A stretch of DNA of 64,000 nt, taken from positions 1 to 64,000 of the forward strand of contig JAPOSZ010000027.1 of assembly GCA_026709415.1 (NCBI GenBank), written 5' to 3'. This DNA is from Flavobacteriaceae bacterium (GTDB lineage: Bacteria > Bacteroidota > Bacteroidia > Flavobacteriales > Flavobacteriaceae). Both the position numbers and the translations under genes were made by a program. Positions 17,451-27,536 of the stretch are shown piece by piece. Within the stretch, counting starts at the first letter, position 1; each line of letters opens with the position of its first letter. Below the pieces are notes generated by a model. The model was not told where the DNA came from and searched no databases. It saw only the letters and a list, made by a program, of their open reading frames with translations.

Positions 17451-19052
17451 TCATTGAGTAACCTCTAAAACAAGTTTAGGAATATTGGTTTGGCTATCCT
17501 TCGAAAAATAAGTGATTCTTTGTCCTCCTGTATCAACCGTTGTGATTCTCAATGAAATGATTCCATCAGTATCGTTTGTCAATACCCCAGTAATATCATA
17601 TTGGTGAACGATTGGAGGGGAAACCCCCTTGGCATTTCCAACTAGCGAGCTAGCTGTATATGTCGTTATAGGATTGGCATCAAAATCAGGTTCGGCATTA
17701 GCATTTAAATCTGTTTCCACCCAACGATCATCCAAAACATGATACACCGTTTGGGTTGTAGGTCCACCATAAGCTGTTTCTGCCTTGGTCCAATCTCGAT
17801 CAGCCGTCAAATGCAACGTTGCTTTTTTGACGGTTGAAGCCTGAATATCACCTAATGAAAATTTAAGGAAAAATCTTCTATAGTCATCATCATCCTCTCC
17901 TGTACTAGAAACAAGCGTATTAGCAGAACCAGCGGTTTCAGCTGATTTACCTGATCCATTTCTTCCCACTATCCAAGTGTCTTCTAACACCTCTAGCGTT
18001 AGAGTGATTGTGTTTTCATTGGATGAATTTGAATCTTCATCGGTTGGTGTGGCATCCGAGTCGTCATCGGTTTGTTTGGGGTCAGAGTCATTGTCGGTTG
18101 ACGAGCTATCCGAATCATCATCTGTTGGTGAACCATCCGAGTCATCGTCCGTTGGTGAGTCATCCGAGTCATCGTCCGTTGGTGTGGCATCCGAGTCATC
18201 ATCGGTTGGTGTGGCATCCGAGTCATCATCGGTTGACGAGCTATCCGAATCATCGTCCGTTGGCGTCGATTCAGAGTTCATTTCCTCCTTTTCTTGACGA
18301 CTGATAACTAATTTGAATACCTCGGATGCTGAAACATGTTCTGTGGCATCTTTGGTATGAACCTGCCAATAATAGGCTTGATCGGTTTCTAAAGGGATGT
18401 CTAGTTGGGGTTCTGTCAAATCGCTTTCAACAGTCGTCAAATCATCTTTTGATGCCCCCATTAAAAATTCAAAGGAAACAATGTCATCGTCTAAATCATT
18501 TCCTTCCCATTGGAAACTGACTTGAATTTCTTGTTCGGCAATAATGAATGCGTTGTTTTCTGGAGATAAGAGACTCGCAGGAAAAGGGACATGCGATTCA
18601 TTGGGGTTACTTTCTAGATAGAAAGTCCACACATCACTTTTTGCTGTTTTTTGTGTACTTGATGATTTGGAGACCACCCACCAAGAATAAGGCAATCCCC
18701 TCTCCAAAACCAATGTGGCTGTATTCGTATCTGTGGTTTGACTTGTTTTGAAGTTTTGATCCGTCCCGATGGCTTCAACATTCAATTCGTAGCCACTGGT
18801 ATGATTGGATTCTCGCCACTGGAAGCTGACGTTACTAGTTTGATCATCAATCGGCTCCTCCGTGGTGCATGTATTGTTGTTTTCCGGTGCCACAAGCAAC
18901 GGAATGGTAGGGCTTGGTGTGGCCACTTCAACTGGGGTGGGTATGATCGGTGGTATACTGACGGAGCCCGTGCGCTTGGGCTGAAGTCCCGTTAAATCAT
19001 CTTCGCATGATCCCAACAACAACAAGATGAAACAAAAAATCCAAAACCTCAT
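17451..19052 (-). CDS. Surface lipoprotein: two FnIII-like domains, acidic repeat linker, CBM96-like domain
   Basis: A 533-residue lipoprotein (Cys16, LLLGSCEDD). A Pro-rich segment is followed by two FnIII-like domains (about 60-150 and 158-250, with SFQWRESNHTSGYEL, LPYSWWV and YYWQVHTKD). Residues 263-343 are nine copies of a 9-residue unit around TDDDSD, a flexible acidic and possibly Ca-binding linker. The C-terminal 180 residues (EDTWIVGRNGSGKSAE, RRFFLKFSLGDI, RITYFSKDS) resemble the DNRLRE/CBM96 domain, whose founding members bind alginate. The same domain ends the protein at 24329-25801, so the two are paralogous there. It overlaps the PL8 gene by 4 bases. Likely role: surface glycan binding for PUL 2. 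Confidence 0.75.
   Translation of the reverse strand: MRFWIFCFILLLLGSCEDDLTGLQPKRTGSVSIPPIIPTPVEVATPSPTIPLLVAPENNNTCTTEEPIDDQTSNVSFQWRESNHTSGYELNVEAIGTDQNFKTSQTTDTNTATLVLERGLPYSWWVVSKSSSTQKTAKSDVWTFYLESNPNESHVPFPASLLSPENNAFIIAEQEIQVSFQWEGNDLDDDIVSFEFLMGASKDDLTTVESDLTEPQLDIPLETDQAYYWQVHTKDATEHVSASEVFKLVISRQEKEEMNSESTPTDDDSDSSSTDDDSDATPTDDDSDATPTDDDSDDSPTDDDSDGSPTDDDSDSSSTDNDSDPKQTDDDSDATPTDEDSNSSNENTITLTLEVLEDTWIVGRNGSGKSAETAGSANTLVSSTGEDDDDYRRFFLKFSLGDIQASTVKKATLHLTADRDWTKAETAYGGPTTQTVYHVLDDRWVETDLNANAEPDFDANPITTYTASSLVGNAKGVSPPIVHQYDITGVLTNDTDGIISLRITTVDTGGQRITYFSKDSQTNIPKLVLEVTQ
18024..18266 (-). repeat. 27-bp minisatellite, nine copies
   Basis: Nine tandem units of 27 bases encode nine-residue repeats centred on TDDDSD with a variable two-residue insert (SS, AT, DS, GS, PK). 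Units remain in frame, so copy-number change would only lengthen or shorten the linker. Confidence 0.85.
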
Positions 19053-22000
19053 TGGCGTATGATTTTGAATGATTCCGTTTGACCATCGTAGTGTACGATG
19101 GCCACATAGAGGCCTGCTGGTAAATGCCTCATATCCACTTGATTTTCGATACTTCTGGGAGATAATCCCGATTTGAATACCAGCTGACCTGATGAATTAA
19201 AAATTTCAATCACAGCATCCAAATTTTCTGGCAATGCCACGGTTAACTGCTCCTCGACCGGATTGGGGTAAAGTCTCACTTTATTTTCAAAAGTGAGATG
19301 CTCTTGATAAATACCTTGACAGCCATTAGGAGTTGATACTTTCAAATCGACCATGTCCTGACTGACAGGAATGGAATAGTGGCCAGAGTCGTTGATTTCA
19401 GTGGTCATTCCATTGATATCGATAAAATACTTGTCGGATCCCGATAAGGACAAATCCAGCATTCGACGAGCTTTATTCACCTTGGTTTGGACCAATAAAT
19501 TGGGGGGCTCATTGATCGTGACATCAAAAGTTCTCGCATTCTCCCGACTTGGCCCCACGCTGATGGTATAGTTTCCGGCTTGAAGCCGATTAAATTCAAT
19601 ACCATCCGTTTGATGGAATGATCTTTGAGTATTGATTCCCATCCCCTTCAAAGAGATCCAATAATTGGATACTGCAATGGCTGAGATTTTGATGGTTCCA
19701 TTGTTTTTTCCAACACAACTCACATCACTAATCAAAATGGTGATGTTTCTATAGGACGACGTATCACATAAATTACCAATCCCATTGTTGTCTGAATCGA
19801 ACTGGTTGGGATTTGGAATTTGAGGACAATTGTCTTCAGCATCAACAATCCCATCTTGATCTATATCTTCTGTACTTCTAACATCATCTTCTTGATCCTT
19901 ATCATCTTGGTCACTATCATCTTCCTCAGGTGGAGGTTGGGTGTCGGAGTCCTCTGACGACTCTTCGATGGTTTTAAAACTACTTATTTCGGAAAATTCT
20001 GAATCAGGACAGTCTCCTGGATTGATGGCTTTAACTCTCCAGTAATAAAGTGCATCATGATCGAGATTACTCGCGGTAAAACTTGTTTCTGAAGTGTTTT
20101 CTTGCACTATGAAAGTATCGAAACTCTGACTATTGCTTATTTCTATACTGTATGCACTGGCTCCATCAGCCGCTTCCCATGTCAAACTAGTTTGTAATTC
20201 GACACTTTCACTGCCATCCTTCGGATTGATCAGTTTGGGGGATGATATGGCTTGGGCTTTTGCAATGCTTATCTTTTGCATGATCGAACGATCACCACTT
20301 TCAATTGAAAAATCAATATCGTGACGGCCTGAATCTAAATCATTTAATCCTGAAAAGGTTAATTGATACGCTTGATTGGATTCAGCCTCGGTGTTTTTAT
20401 CCGCCGAGAGCTCCATGCCAGAGGGTGGGTTGATCAGGCTAAAATTGACCATGGCATCTACTTCAACACCACTAAGTTGGATGGTGATCTCCGCAGAGTC
20501 TTCTTCACAAATGCTGACACTTTGAGGTTCGACTTTTGCACTCAATGCAATATTATCTGTTTGTAAGGTGGCTTTTACGGATTGACCGTCGATACAATCA
20601 AACCGGATTTGAGTGGCATTTTCATCAGAAGATAGGATGGAAACCCCATCGCCACTTAACAAGTTCCACGGCCCTTTTAAAGTCAACGTCACCGGTTGAG
20701 TCGTCGGTTTGGCATGCCAAGTTTGTCGATTGTTGATATCTCCATAAGTGAAAGGCCTTGGAATTTTTCCAATTTCTGGATTCATCACCGCTATTTGGAT
20801 AACACCAGGTTGATCGGTATCGGTCGTCATCACCATCGACGACACATCCGTCTGATCCACTAATTGACCGGTGGATTTATTTTCGGTCATCAAAGCATAC
20901 CCGACACTCGATGTCGGTTTGTATTCTACCACATGGGCATCCTCAGTCTGCACATGTATGGTGAACAGGTTCTCCACATTTTCAGATAATGCTCTAGCGC
21001 CTTTTTTGCCGCCATCCACATGAATATAGTATTCATACGAGGCGTTTTGGGGCCGAACCCCATGCAATAATCTGGCAGAGACATAATCGCCCGTAAACTG
21101 TCTTTTGCCAGAATCATTGGGAGCCGTTTGTGTGATTCGCTCCATCACCAAATTTTCTGGATTTGGCACATAATAGGCATTCCCCGTGGCATCCGTTAAA
21201 AAAACGGCCTGATCGCTAAAGCTTTCGGTTTGACCGATTCCTGTCAATCGTTCATCATTTAAAAAATTGGGATCTGTGGGTTTTTCTAAAACCGTTTGAT
21301 AAAGCGTGGTGTGTAACTCTTGTTGTTCGCCAGCACTGATCCCCGTACCCAAGGCCACAATATATTCATCAAAGTAAAAGAAAGATTTTTTGGCTCTAAC
21401 CGATGTCAATCGATCTCGAAAATCAATGGATGAAAGACCATCTTCATTCAAATTCAAACCCCCATTAAATACATTGGCAGGGTACCCACGCGATTGGTTG
21501 TTGAAAATCATGCCATCATAGGTCGTGTTGAGAGCGGTGGTTCCTGGAATCCGACGCCAATCCCATCCCTGGCCTTGAAAGCCACTTTTAACGCCCGTTA
21601 TGGCCGGCTTTCCTTCATTCAATATCATTAATGCCCCAGCAGAATAGTGCTTGCCATACAAATTTTCAGGTGATGAATGATTTGTGGTGGTGGCTTCATA
21701 ATCCCAATGGTATTTTCCTTGTCCCTTCCATAATGCGGCCCATTCCCCTCGTCGATGCACCGACATACCGGCATAATGAAAATACCAATGCCCGCTTGGA
21801 GCTGGTTCTCTGGCCACATTCAATGCTAGTTCATCAACCGACACTTCCATTTGTCCCATCGTCGATATATACTCTTTACGGGCATCCACCTGATTAACAA
21901 ATTTTGAAAAAAACTCAGGATGTGATGGATTCCAATAACGAGCAAAGGCCCCTTTTAATTCTGATTTGTAAGGCGTATCGAGTTGGGCTAAATGGGCGAA

Positions 22001-23065
22001 GAAGGGAACCAAAATAATAGGGCCATCGGTATGTGCTGCCCGTCCACCGGCTCCTTTATGATGATCATACATATTGGAATAAATTCTCGCCGCCAAGAGC
22101 GCCTGGATTAAGTTTTCCGTTGAAGTGTCGTTCAAGCGGTATGGTGAACCGTCTAAAATATACGCTAGCACTGAGGCGGCAGCTAGCGATCTTGGACCAT
22201 AAGCCGATAAGTAGACCCCTTTATGATGATTGACCGTAAAGTCTGACTTGATCGTATCGGCAAATCCATCAGCAATGGCCAGAGCCTTATGAATGATTCG
22301 TTGCAAATAACGCATTTCATTCGTGCGTTGTTCCCCTGGTGCTAACGTCAGAACATAAGACAAACGACTCGGCAATATGCCAATGATCAAATCAGCGTTC
22401 AATCCATTGACTTCAAACAATACGGGCACTTCAAATTGTGGTCCTGCCGGAGCCGATAGTCGATTCAAAGTGACCATCTCCCTTTCTAGAATATCATCGG
22501 GCAAAAAATTTCGACTTAAAAAAACAGCCGTTGCATAGCCAATGGCGGCGTTGTATTCTGTATTTCCCAGACCTAAAATGCCATGGACTCGGTAATTATC
22601 ATCCGTGGGGTTTTTGAACAAATCATCATTTTCTGCATTCCAACCACTCTGATGTAGCTGATCATACAATTCTATAATATTCGCTCTGATGGCTTCAGAT
22701 TGATAGCCCCCATTGGGATTATCACTGGGACCTTTGTAATTATAGCTCAATACCAAAGGCAACAAAATATCATTTCGAACACGGGCCATGCGACTTGGTT
22801 CGATGGTATTGGATAGTTCTGAAAATTCTCTTTCAGCATCGGCGATATGCTCCATCAAACGATTATGTCTCGTTTCAATAAATCGATTGCTGTAATTCAT
22901 ATCGGAGCTCCCTAGAATCCATGTTTGGTATTTATCAGCGATGTCATCGATAGCATCTCTCGTTTGAGCGACATGATGGTCTAAAGACACAAGCATTATA
23001 ACGACATAGAGCAATATCCAACGCTGAATTTTCATATGACCAAACGTTAATGACATCATCGGCAA
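19049..23065 (-). CDS. PL8 polysaccharide lyase, chondroitinase ABC-like, with TSP3 repeats and T9SS sorting domain
   Basis: A 1338-residue secreted lyase. M1 is annotated, but M11 (MKIQRWILLYVVIMLVS) gives a better signal peptide. The alpha/alpha toroid contains SDFTVNHHKGVYLSAYG (Asn279, His281, Tyr289) and ARIYSN...GGR (Arg342). These line up with the His, Tyr and Arg of Proteus chondroitinase ABC, and WDYE supplies the Glu region. The central beta-sandwiches run to about residue 870. Then come an Ig-like domain, an FnIII-like domain, a thrombospondin type 3 Ca-binding segment (DIDQDGIVDAEDNCP), an unassigned domain and, at 1263-1338, a type A T9SS sorting domain (LYPNPVEEQL...LPAGLYVAIV). 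PL8 enzymes cleave uronic-acid glycans by beta-elimination. It is placed between GH88 and a CBM96-like lipoprotein. Confidence 0.9.
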   Translation of the reverse strand: MPMMSLTFGHMKIQRWILLYVVIMLVSLDHHVAQTRDAIDDIADKYQTWILGSSDMNYSNRFIETRHNRLMEHIADAEREFSELSNTIEPSRMARVRNDILLPLVLSYNYKGPSDNPNGGYQSEAIRANIIELYDQLHQSGWNAENDDLFKNPTDDNYRVHGILGLGNTEYNAAIGYATAVFLSRNFLPDDILEREMVTLNRLSAPAGPQFEVPVLFEVNGLNADLIIGILPSRLSYVLTLAPGEQRTNEMRYLQRIIHKALAIADGFADTIKSDFTVNHHKGVYLSAYGPRSLAAASVLAYILDGSPYRLNDTSTENLIQALLAARIYSNMYDHHKGAGGRAAHTDGPIILVPFFAHLAQLDTPYKSELKGAFARYWNPSHPEFFSKFVNQVDARKEYISTMGQMEVSVDELALNVAREPAPSGHWYFHYAGMSVHRRGEWAALWKGQGKYHWDYEATTTNHSSPENLYGKHYSAGALMILNEGKPAITGVKSGFQGQGWDWRRIPGTTALNTTYDGMIFNNQSRGYPANVFNGGLNLNEDGLSSIDFRDRLTSVRAKKSFFYFDEYIVALGTGISAGEQQELHTTLYQTVLEKPTDPNFLNDERLTGIGQTESFSDQAVFLTDATGNAYYVPNPENLVMERITQTAPNDSGKRQFTGDYVSARLLHGVRPQNASYEYYIHVDGGKKGARALSENVENLFTIHVQTEDAHVVEYKPTSSVGYALMTENKSTGQLVDQTDVSSMVMTTDTDQPGVIQIAVMNPEIGKIPRPFTYGDINNRQTWHAKPTTQPVTLTLKGPWNLLSGDGVSILSSDENATQIRFDCIDGQSVKATLQTDNIALSAKVEPQSVSICEEDSAEITIQLSGVEVDAMVNFSLINPPSGMELSADKNTEAESNQAYQLTFSGLNDLDSGRHDIDFSIESGDRSIMQKISIAKAQAISSPKLINPKDGSESVELQTSLTWEAADGASAYSIEISNSQSFDTFIVQENTSETSFTASNLDHDALYYWRVKAINPGDCPDSEFSEISSFKTIEESSEDSDTQPPPEEDDSDQDDKDQEDDVRSTEDIDQDGIVDAEDNCPQIPNPNQFDSDNNGIGNLCDTSSYRNITILISDVSCVGKNNGTIKISAIAVSNYWISLKGMGINTQRSFHQTDGIEFNRLQAGNYTISVGPSRENARTFDVTINEPPNLLVQTKVNKARRMLDLSLSGSDKYFIDINGMTTEINDSGHYSIPVSQDMVDLKVSTPNGCQGIYQEHLTFENKVRLYPNPVEEQLTVALPENLDAVIEIFNSSGQLVFKSGLSPRSIENQVDMRHLPAGLYVAIVHYDGQTESFKIIRQ

Positions 23066-23066
23066 T

Positions 23067-24329
23067 TTAATCTATTTGGTTAAGCGTTATAGAATCGAAT
23101 TGATTGGTCATTTTGGCATAACGCATCACGGCTTCTAAAAAATAATAATCCGCATAAATCAAAGGACCATCGACTTCCGAATTTCTCGTGAAGTTTCCCG
23201 TTGCTCTTTTCAATAAAAAATTATGATTGGTATGGGGTTCAGCCATATAAGACGTCGTTTGCAAGCTATTTAAAATCTTAACCGCATATTGAAAGAACCA
23301 TTCGCCATACTCTTTTGAATATTGAGAAAGTTCCAATAACCCGGAGGCCAAAATAGCGGCCGCTGAAGCATCTCTGGTGTCGGACGAACCATCGTAGCTA
23401 TAGTCCCAATAAGGGATATAATCTTCGGGCATATTGGGGTGGTTCAAAAGAAACTGACCAATATCCTCCGCTTGTTTTAAAAAATCTTTATTTTCAGTAA
23501 AGCGGTAAGCCATCGTGTATCCATACAAGCCCCAACTTTGTCCTCGACTCCAAGTGGTTGTGTCGACATCACCGTGTCCGTTATTCCAATCTCGTTTGCG
23601 GAAAGACCCGGTTTCTGGATCGAAATCAATGACATGAGACGTGCTAAAATCCGATCGATAATGGTGTTTTTTTGTGGTATAAGCATGTTGTACCGCGATA
23701 TCATAATATATGGAATCTCCCGTCATTTCGGTAGCGGCAAACAAGAGTTCTAAATTCATCAAATTGTCAATAATCACAGGAAATTTCCAATCACGCTTGA
23801 GATTGGGTTCCCATGATTTAATGGCTTTTACCTTTGGATTATAACGCACAATCGCCGAATTAGCGGCATCAATAATCACTTGTTTGTAGTCAGGGTCATT
23901 CAATAAATGAAATCCTCGACCATAACTGCTGTAAATTCTAAAACCAATATCATGATCAACGATATTGTTTTTTTCTTCTTCGAGTAATGCCGTTAAAAAC
24001 GCCGCTTTTTGACGAAGTTCATCATCCCCATTGTATTCATACAACAACCAAAAAATGCCAGGCAAAAAACCACTCGTCCAGTCTCTGATTTCTCGGAGTC
24101 CTTTGCCTACAGATCTTGGAAACTTCTTGGTTCTTTCAACCTCTAAGTACAATTTGGAGGCATGCTGTTTGGACCAATCAAAGACCTTTTGGATTTTATC
24201 CAAACAAATCACCTCTTCTTTCAAGCAATCCACCTTTTCGAAATCCGTTGTTGATTGAGCATAAAGTGGGCTTTTTGTAACTAAGCCATTAAATGAGAGT
24301 AATAAAATCAAGTAATGAATCTGTTTCAT
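23067..24329 (-). CDS. GH88 unsaturated glucuronyl hydrolase
   Basis: A 420-residue protein with a signal peptide (MKQIHYLILLLSFNGLVTKS) and an alpha6/alpha6 barrel typical of GH88. The two catalytic Asp contexts are seen as HDIGF (Asp127) and IIDNLMNLELL (Asp188). DWTSGFLPGIFWLL, TTTWSRGQSWGLYGY and RDASAAAI are further family blocks. The enzyme hydrates and releases the 4,5-unsaturated uronate that PL8 lyases leave at the non-reducing end, so it is the direct downstream partner of the next gene. It overlaps the lipoprotein gene by one base and ends 1 base before the PL8 gene. Periplasmic location is expected. GH105 is less likely because HDIGF and the GQSWG context favour GH88. Confidence 0.92.
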   Translation of the reverse strand: MKQIHYLILLLSFNGLVTKSPLYAQSTTDFEKVDCLKEEVICLDKIQKVFDWSKQHASKLYLEVERTKKFPRSVGKGLREIRDWTSGFLPGIFWLLYEYNGDDELRQKAAFLTALLEEEKNNIVDHDIGFRIYSSYGRGFHLLNDPDYKQVIIDAANSAIVRYNPKVKAIKSWEPNLKRDWKFPVIIDNLMNLELLFAATEMTGDSIYYDIAVQHAYTTKKHHYRSDFSTSHVIDFDPETGSFRKRDWNNGHGDVDTTTWSRGQSWGLYGYTMAYRFTENKDFLKQAEDIGQFLLNHPNMPEDYIPYWDYSYDGSSDTRDASAAAILASGLLELSQYSKEYGEWFFQYAVKILNSLQTTSYMAEPHTNHNFLLKRATGNFTRNSEVDGPLIYADYYFLEAVMRYAKMTNQFDSITLNQID

Positions 24330-25801
24330 TATTGTTTTATTTCCAATATCAATCGGGGTTGCCGATCACCTTCTGCTTCTTTAGAAGTGTATGTGATTCG
24401 TCTCGAATTCGTAAAAACGGTGGTGAATAACAAGGATAAAACCCCATCACTTTCTTGTTTCACAACGGAAGTCACATCGTATGGATGGACCGGTGGGTTT
24501 TCCAAATCAACAGACCCGACTAAACCATCGGATGTGAATGTGGCCACCGGATCTGGACTGAGTATTTCTGGTTGGTTGTTGGCTGTGATGGTTAATTCTT
24601 CCCAATTATCCGCGGTTCTGAAGACACTCTGCGTAGTGGGTTTGCCTTGATTGGCCGTTTCTGCATCAGTCCAGTCTCTCTCTGCAGTCAATTCAACGAT
24701 GGCTGAACTCACCTTGGAAACATCAATATTGGATAAATCAAATTGTAAATAAAATTGTCGGTTATCATCATCTCGATTTCCTTGACTGGCAATCAGGGTG
24801 TTGGCCGCGCCTTGATTTTCATCCGCTCGGTTACTGCCGGGCTTTCCTCGAAACCAGGCGTCTTTAACTACCAGCAACTGAATGGTGGCCGTAGCCGTTT
24901 CAGAATCATCATCAACAATCGTCAATGTGTGCACATTTTCAGCCCCGACAATGAATCCCTGACCGGCATTGGTAATGGTTAAAACCACTGTCTTATCCCC
25001 ATCGAGTAATGGATTGTCAATGGGGTGAATCTCAATGTCAAAACCGCTTTCTCCTTCTTCAACATCCACCTGGATCACCCCATTGACGGCTGACGAGCGA
25101 TAGTCTTCATCGGCGATGGCCGTACCGGATAGTATCACTTCAAAAGAAGATGGATTGGTCACGGCTTCACTCAACACGACTTGGACAGTATAGGGGGTGG
25201 TAGCGCCCTCTAGAATTTCACCAACACTATTTTTCATATTGATACTGATGGGGGGCGTCTCATCATCCGTGATGGATACCGAAAGAACGGGATGCAATCT
25301 TTGTCCTTGGGCACTCACTAACTCTTCAGTGATAAAAACGCCTTCTCCGTGGAGATCGGTCAATCCAATGTCCAATTGACGGTCTCCCGTATACTGCGTA
25401 TCATCAGCTGGTGTGAAGATTAATTTTTCGGTTGCTTTATGGGGCCCTAACCTGATGGTGCTGATCGAAGATCCATTTTCATCCGTTACTGATATTTCAT
25501 TCGAACTGCTGGGAATCGATAGTTGAAAAGAAATTTCTTGAAAAAGTCTTTTGGAGACTCCCACTTCAATAACTGTCGATGTGGCTCCTTCTTGTATTTC
25601 AATATCTGATATTCGAAATCCTAAGGCAGCTGGGGCTTCGGAAAATTGGTCATACTCTACCTCTTCTTCCGAACAACTGATGATGCCATACAAACACAAC
25701 AGGCCTATCGAAATATTTCGGATCGAATGGAAAGCGTTCCTGGCAATGAGGTTGACGAGGGGCTTCATTGATAAAACTTCCATGTGATTAACGGTATCCA
25801 T
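24329..25801 (-). CDS. Surface glycan-binding-type lipoprotein: two Calx-beta domains plus CBM96-like domain
   Basis: A 490-residue lipoprotein with Cys43 after GLLCLYGIISC. M12 is an alternative start. Residues about 55-180 and 185-300 are Calx-beta-like domains (the second with EGATTPYTVQVVLSEAV, ADEDY and NPLLDGDKTVVLTI). Residues about 310-490 form a CBM96/DNRLRE-like domain (KDAWFRGKPGSNRADENQGA, RQFYLQFDLSNI, RRITYTSKEAEGD) homologous to the end of the 17451-19052 product. It sits right after SusD, the SusE/SusF position, so a surface glycan-binding role is likely. It overlaps SusD by 14 bases. Confidence 0.8.
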   Translation of the reverse strand: MDTVNHMEVLSMKPLVNLIARNAFHSIRNISIGLLCLYGIISCSEEEVEYDQFSEAPAALGFRISDIEIQEGATSTVIEVGVSKRLFQEISFQLSIPSSSNEISVTDENGSSISTIRLGPHKATEKLIFTPADDTQYTGDRQLDIGLTDLHGEGVFITEELVSAQGQRLHPVLSVSITDDETPPISINMKNSVGEILEGATTPYTVQVVLSEAVTNPSSFEVILSGTAIADEDYRSSAVNGVIQVDVEEGESGFDIEIHPIDNPLLDGDKTVVLTITNAGQGFIVGAENVHTLTIVDDDSETATATIQLLVVKDAWFRGKPGSNRADENQGAANTLIASQGNRDDDNRQFYLQFDLSNIDVSKVSSAIVELTAERDWTDAETANQGKPTTQSVFRTADNWEELTITANNQPEILSPDPVATFTSDGLVGSVDLENPPVHPYDVTSVVKQESDGVLSLLFTTVFTNSRRITYTSKEAEGDRQPRLILEIKQ

Positions 25802-27536
25802 TATTGCTTGGATCGGTATTTAAAATGGCCGGATTTTGAGATATTTCTTCAGCAAAAGGAATCGGTAACTGGCTATGGATTGATCGGATGAATAGTGATG
25901 GACGATAAATCCTTTGGAGATCATGTCCTCTTTCTTGCATTTGAGCTCCTGTTTCACGTACCGTTGAAACCAATGTCCCCCACCGAATTAAATCGGGTCG
26001 GCGTACATTTTCAAAACATAACTCCCACGCCCGTTCTTTTCGAATTTGAGTTCGTAGCTGGGCTAGATCCAATCCCATTAAATCTATTTCTTCATTGGGA
26101 CTCAGTGGATTTTTTACTCTCGCTCTTCTTCTGACTTGGTTGATCGATTCAAAAGCCGTGTCAATGGTCACCCCACTAGGTAAACTACCACCATGATCCA
26201 ATACTTCAACAATGCCTTCGGCCAACATCAAAAGCACATCGGCATAACGAATCACTGGCCAGTTCATTTTATCCACATTATTGGTTGTCGACGGGGAGGG
26301 TATCAAATATCTTCTGAATTTTCCTACACCATAGCCTAATTCATTATTCGTAGAGACAAATTGATCGCGTGCATTGATTTCGAATTGTGAAATCGACCAG
26401 TCTCTTCTCAACGAGTCCCCGACTTCAAATGATTCATAAAAGGTTGGCAATGGATATCTCCTGGGCGTTCCCCTTTTGTAGGATGAATTAGTGTGTTGTT
26501 TCACACCAAACCAGGTCCCGATCGAACTGCCGTTTTGTGCGTTATTGCCAACAAATGAAAAATGCACTTCCCACATGCTCTCTTTCAAATCAAAGATGCC
26601 ATAAGAATAGTTGGCAAATACTTCGGGGAACGGATGGTCAAAAGGGGCTCCAATGGCCGGTCTTTCAACCACCGGATTCAATGCATGTTCTCCACTGCTC
26701 ACCACAGCCCAGGCTTGTTCAACAGCTTTGATGTATTTGGTCTTATCTTGAATGGGATTCCCTGCCCAGTGCAAATAAATTCGAGCCAAAATTCCTTGAG
26801 CGGCTCCTTTATTGATCCGACCTTTATTGCTGACATTTGATGCCGGGGGTAATAGTTCGATGGCTTGAAGCATGTCCAATTCTATTTGTTGGTATACTTC
26901 CTCTTTAGGAGAACGTTCGATGGCTAACTCATCTAAAGAAACATCGGTCCCTAAACGCAAAGGGACATCACCCCAATTCTTTACTAACTGGAAGTAAAAG
27001 AAGGCCCTTAAAAAATAGACATCCCCCAAAAAATTGTCATATTGTTGAACCCTTTGACTGTCCTCCTCGGCCGCTTGGTCTCGAAGTTTGCTAATGCCAT
27101 CGATAGCCAAATTGGCTCTAGCAATACCTTGATACAACGTCGCCCATGCCCTACCGATGTCTTTATTGAATTCTTGAATTTCGTAATTGGCTAGTAAATC
27201 ACTAGGATTGCCAACGCCTTGCCGGTAATACCGGTCAATATCAGTTCCTGTATGAAATGCAATGACATAGTTTGAGGCATATAAATCATTCGAAGACAGC
27301 GTATTGTAAACCCCCACCATGGCCAGTTCTGCAGAACCGACATCTTCAAAAAACGAATCTCCGATAAAAGTGGTGAAAGCTTCTTCTTCGAGAATGTCTT
27401 CACAACTATTGACCAAAAGAGAGATACTGACCAGAGCCAAAAGAACCCTTAAATGAGAATACCAAGGAACAAATCTCTTGGGGCTTCTAGCCATTCTTCT
27501 GATGCTTATTTTCTTTGAGATGGGATCGGCTTTCAT
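25788..27536 (-). CDS. SusD/RagB-like lipoprotein (PUL 2)
   Basis: A 582-residue SusD-family lipoprotein with Cys45 after LALVSISLLVNS. The diagnostic blocks are present: GDVYFLRAFFYFQLVKNWGD, VPLRLGTDVS, QGILARIYLHWAG, and the late IRKERAWELCFENVRRPDLI with RWG. It overlaps the SusC stop by one base. It belongs to the main SusD subfamily, unlike the SusD_2-type protein of PUL 1, so the two pairs are not recent duplicates. Confidence 0.95.
   Translation of the reverse strand: MKADPISKKISIRRMARSPKRFVPWYSHLRVLLALVSISLLVNSCEDILEEEAFTTFIGDSFFEDVGSAELAMVGVYNTLSSNDLYASNYVIAFHTGTDIDRYYRQGVGNPSDLLANYEIQEFNKDIGRAWATLYQGIARANLAIDGISKLRDQAAEEDSQRVQQYDNFLGDVYFLRAFFYFQLVKNWGDVPLRLGTDVSLDELAIERSPKEEVYQQIELDMLQAIELLPPASNVSNKGRINKGAAQGILARIYLHWAGNPIQDKTKYIKAVEQAWAVVSSGEHALNPVVERPAIGAPFDHPFPEVFANYSYGIFDLKESMWEVHFSFVGNNAQNGSSIGTWFGVKQHTNSSYKRGTPRRYPLPTFYESFEVGDSLRRDWSISQFEINARDQFVSTNNELGYGVGKFRRYLIPSPSTTNNVDKMNWPVIRYADVLLMLAEGIVEVLDHGGSLPSGVTIDTAFESINQVRRRARVKNPLSPNEEIDLMGLDLAQLRTQIRKERAWELCFENVRRPDLIRWGTLVSTVRETGAQMQERGHDLQRIYRPSLFIRSIHSQLPIPFAEEISQNPAILNTDPSNNGYR

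Noticed and set aside
17977-18297. 106-codon plus-strand frame rich in SESSSVG
   Set aside because: It is the antisense image of the 27-bp acidic repeat array in the lipoprotein gene.
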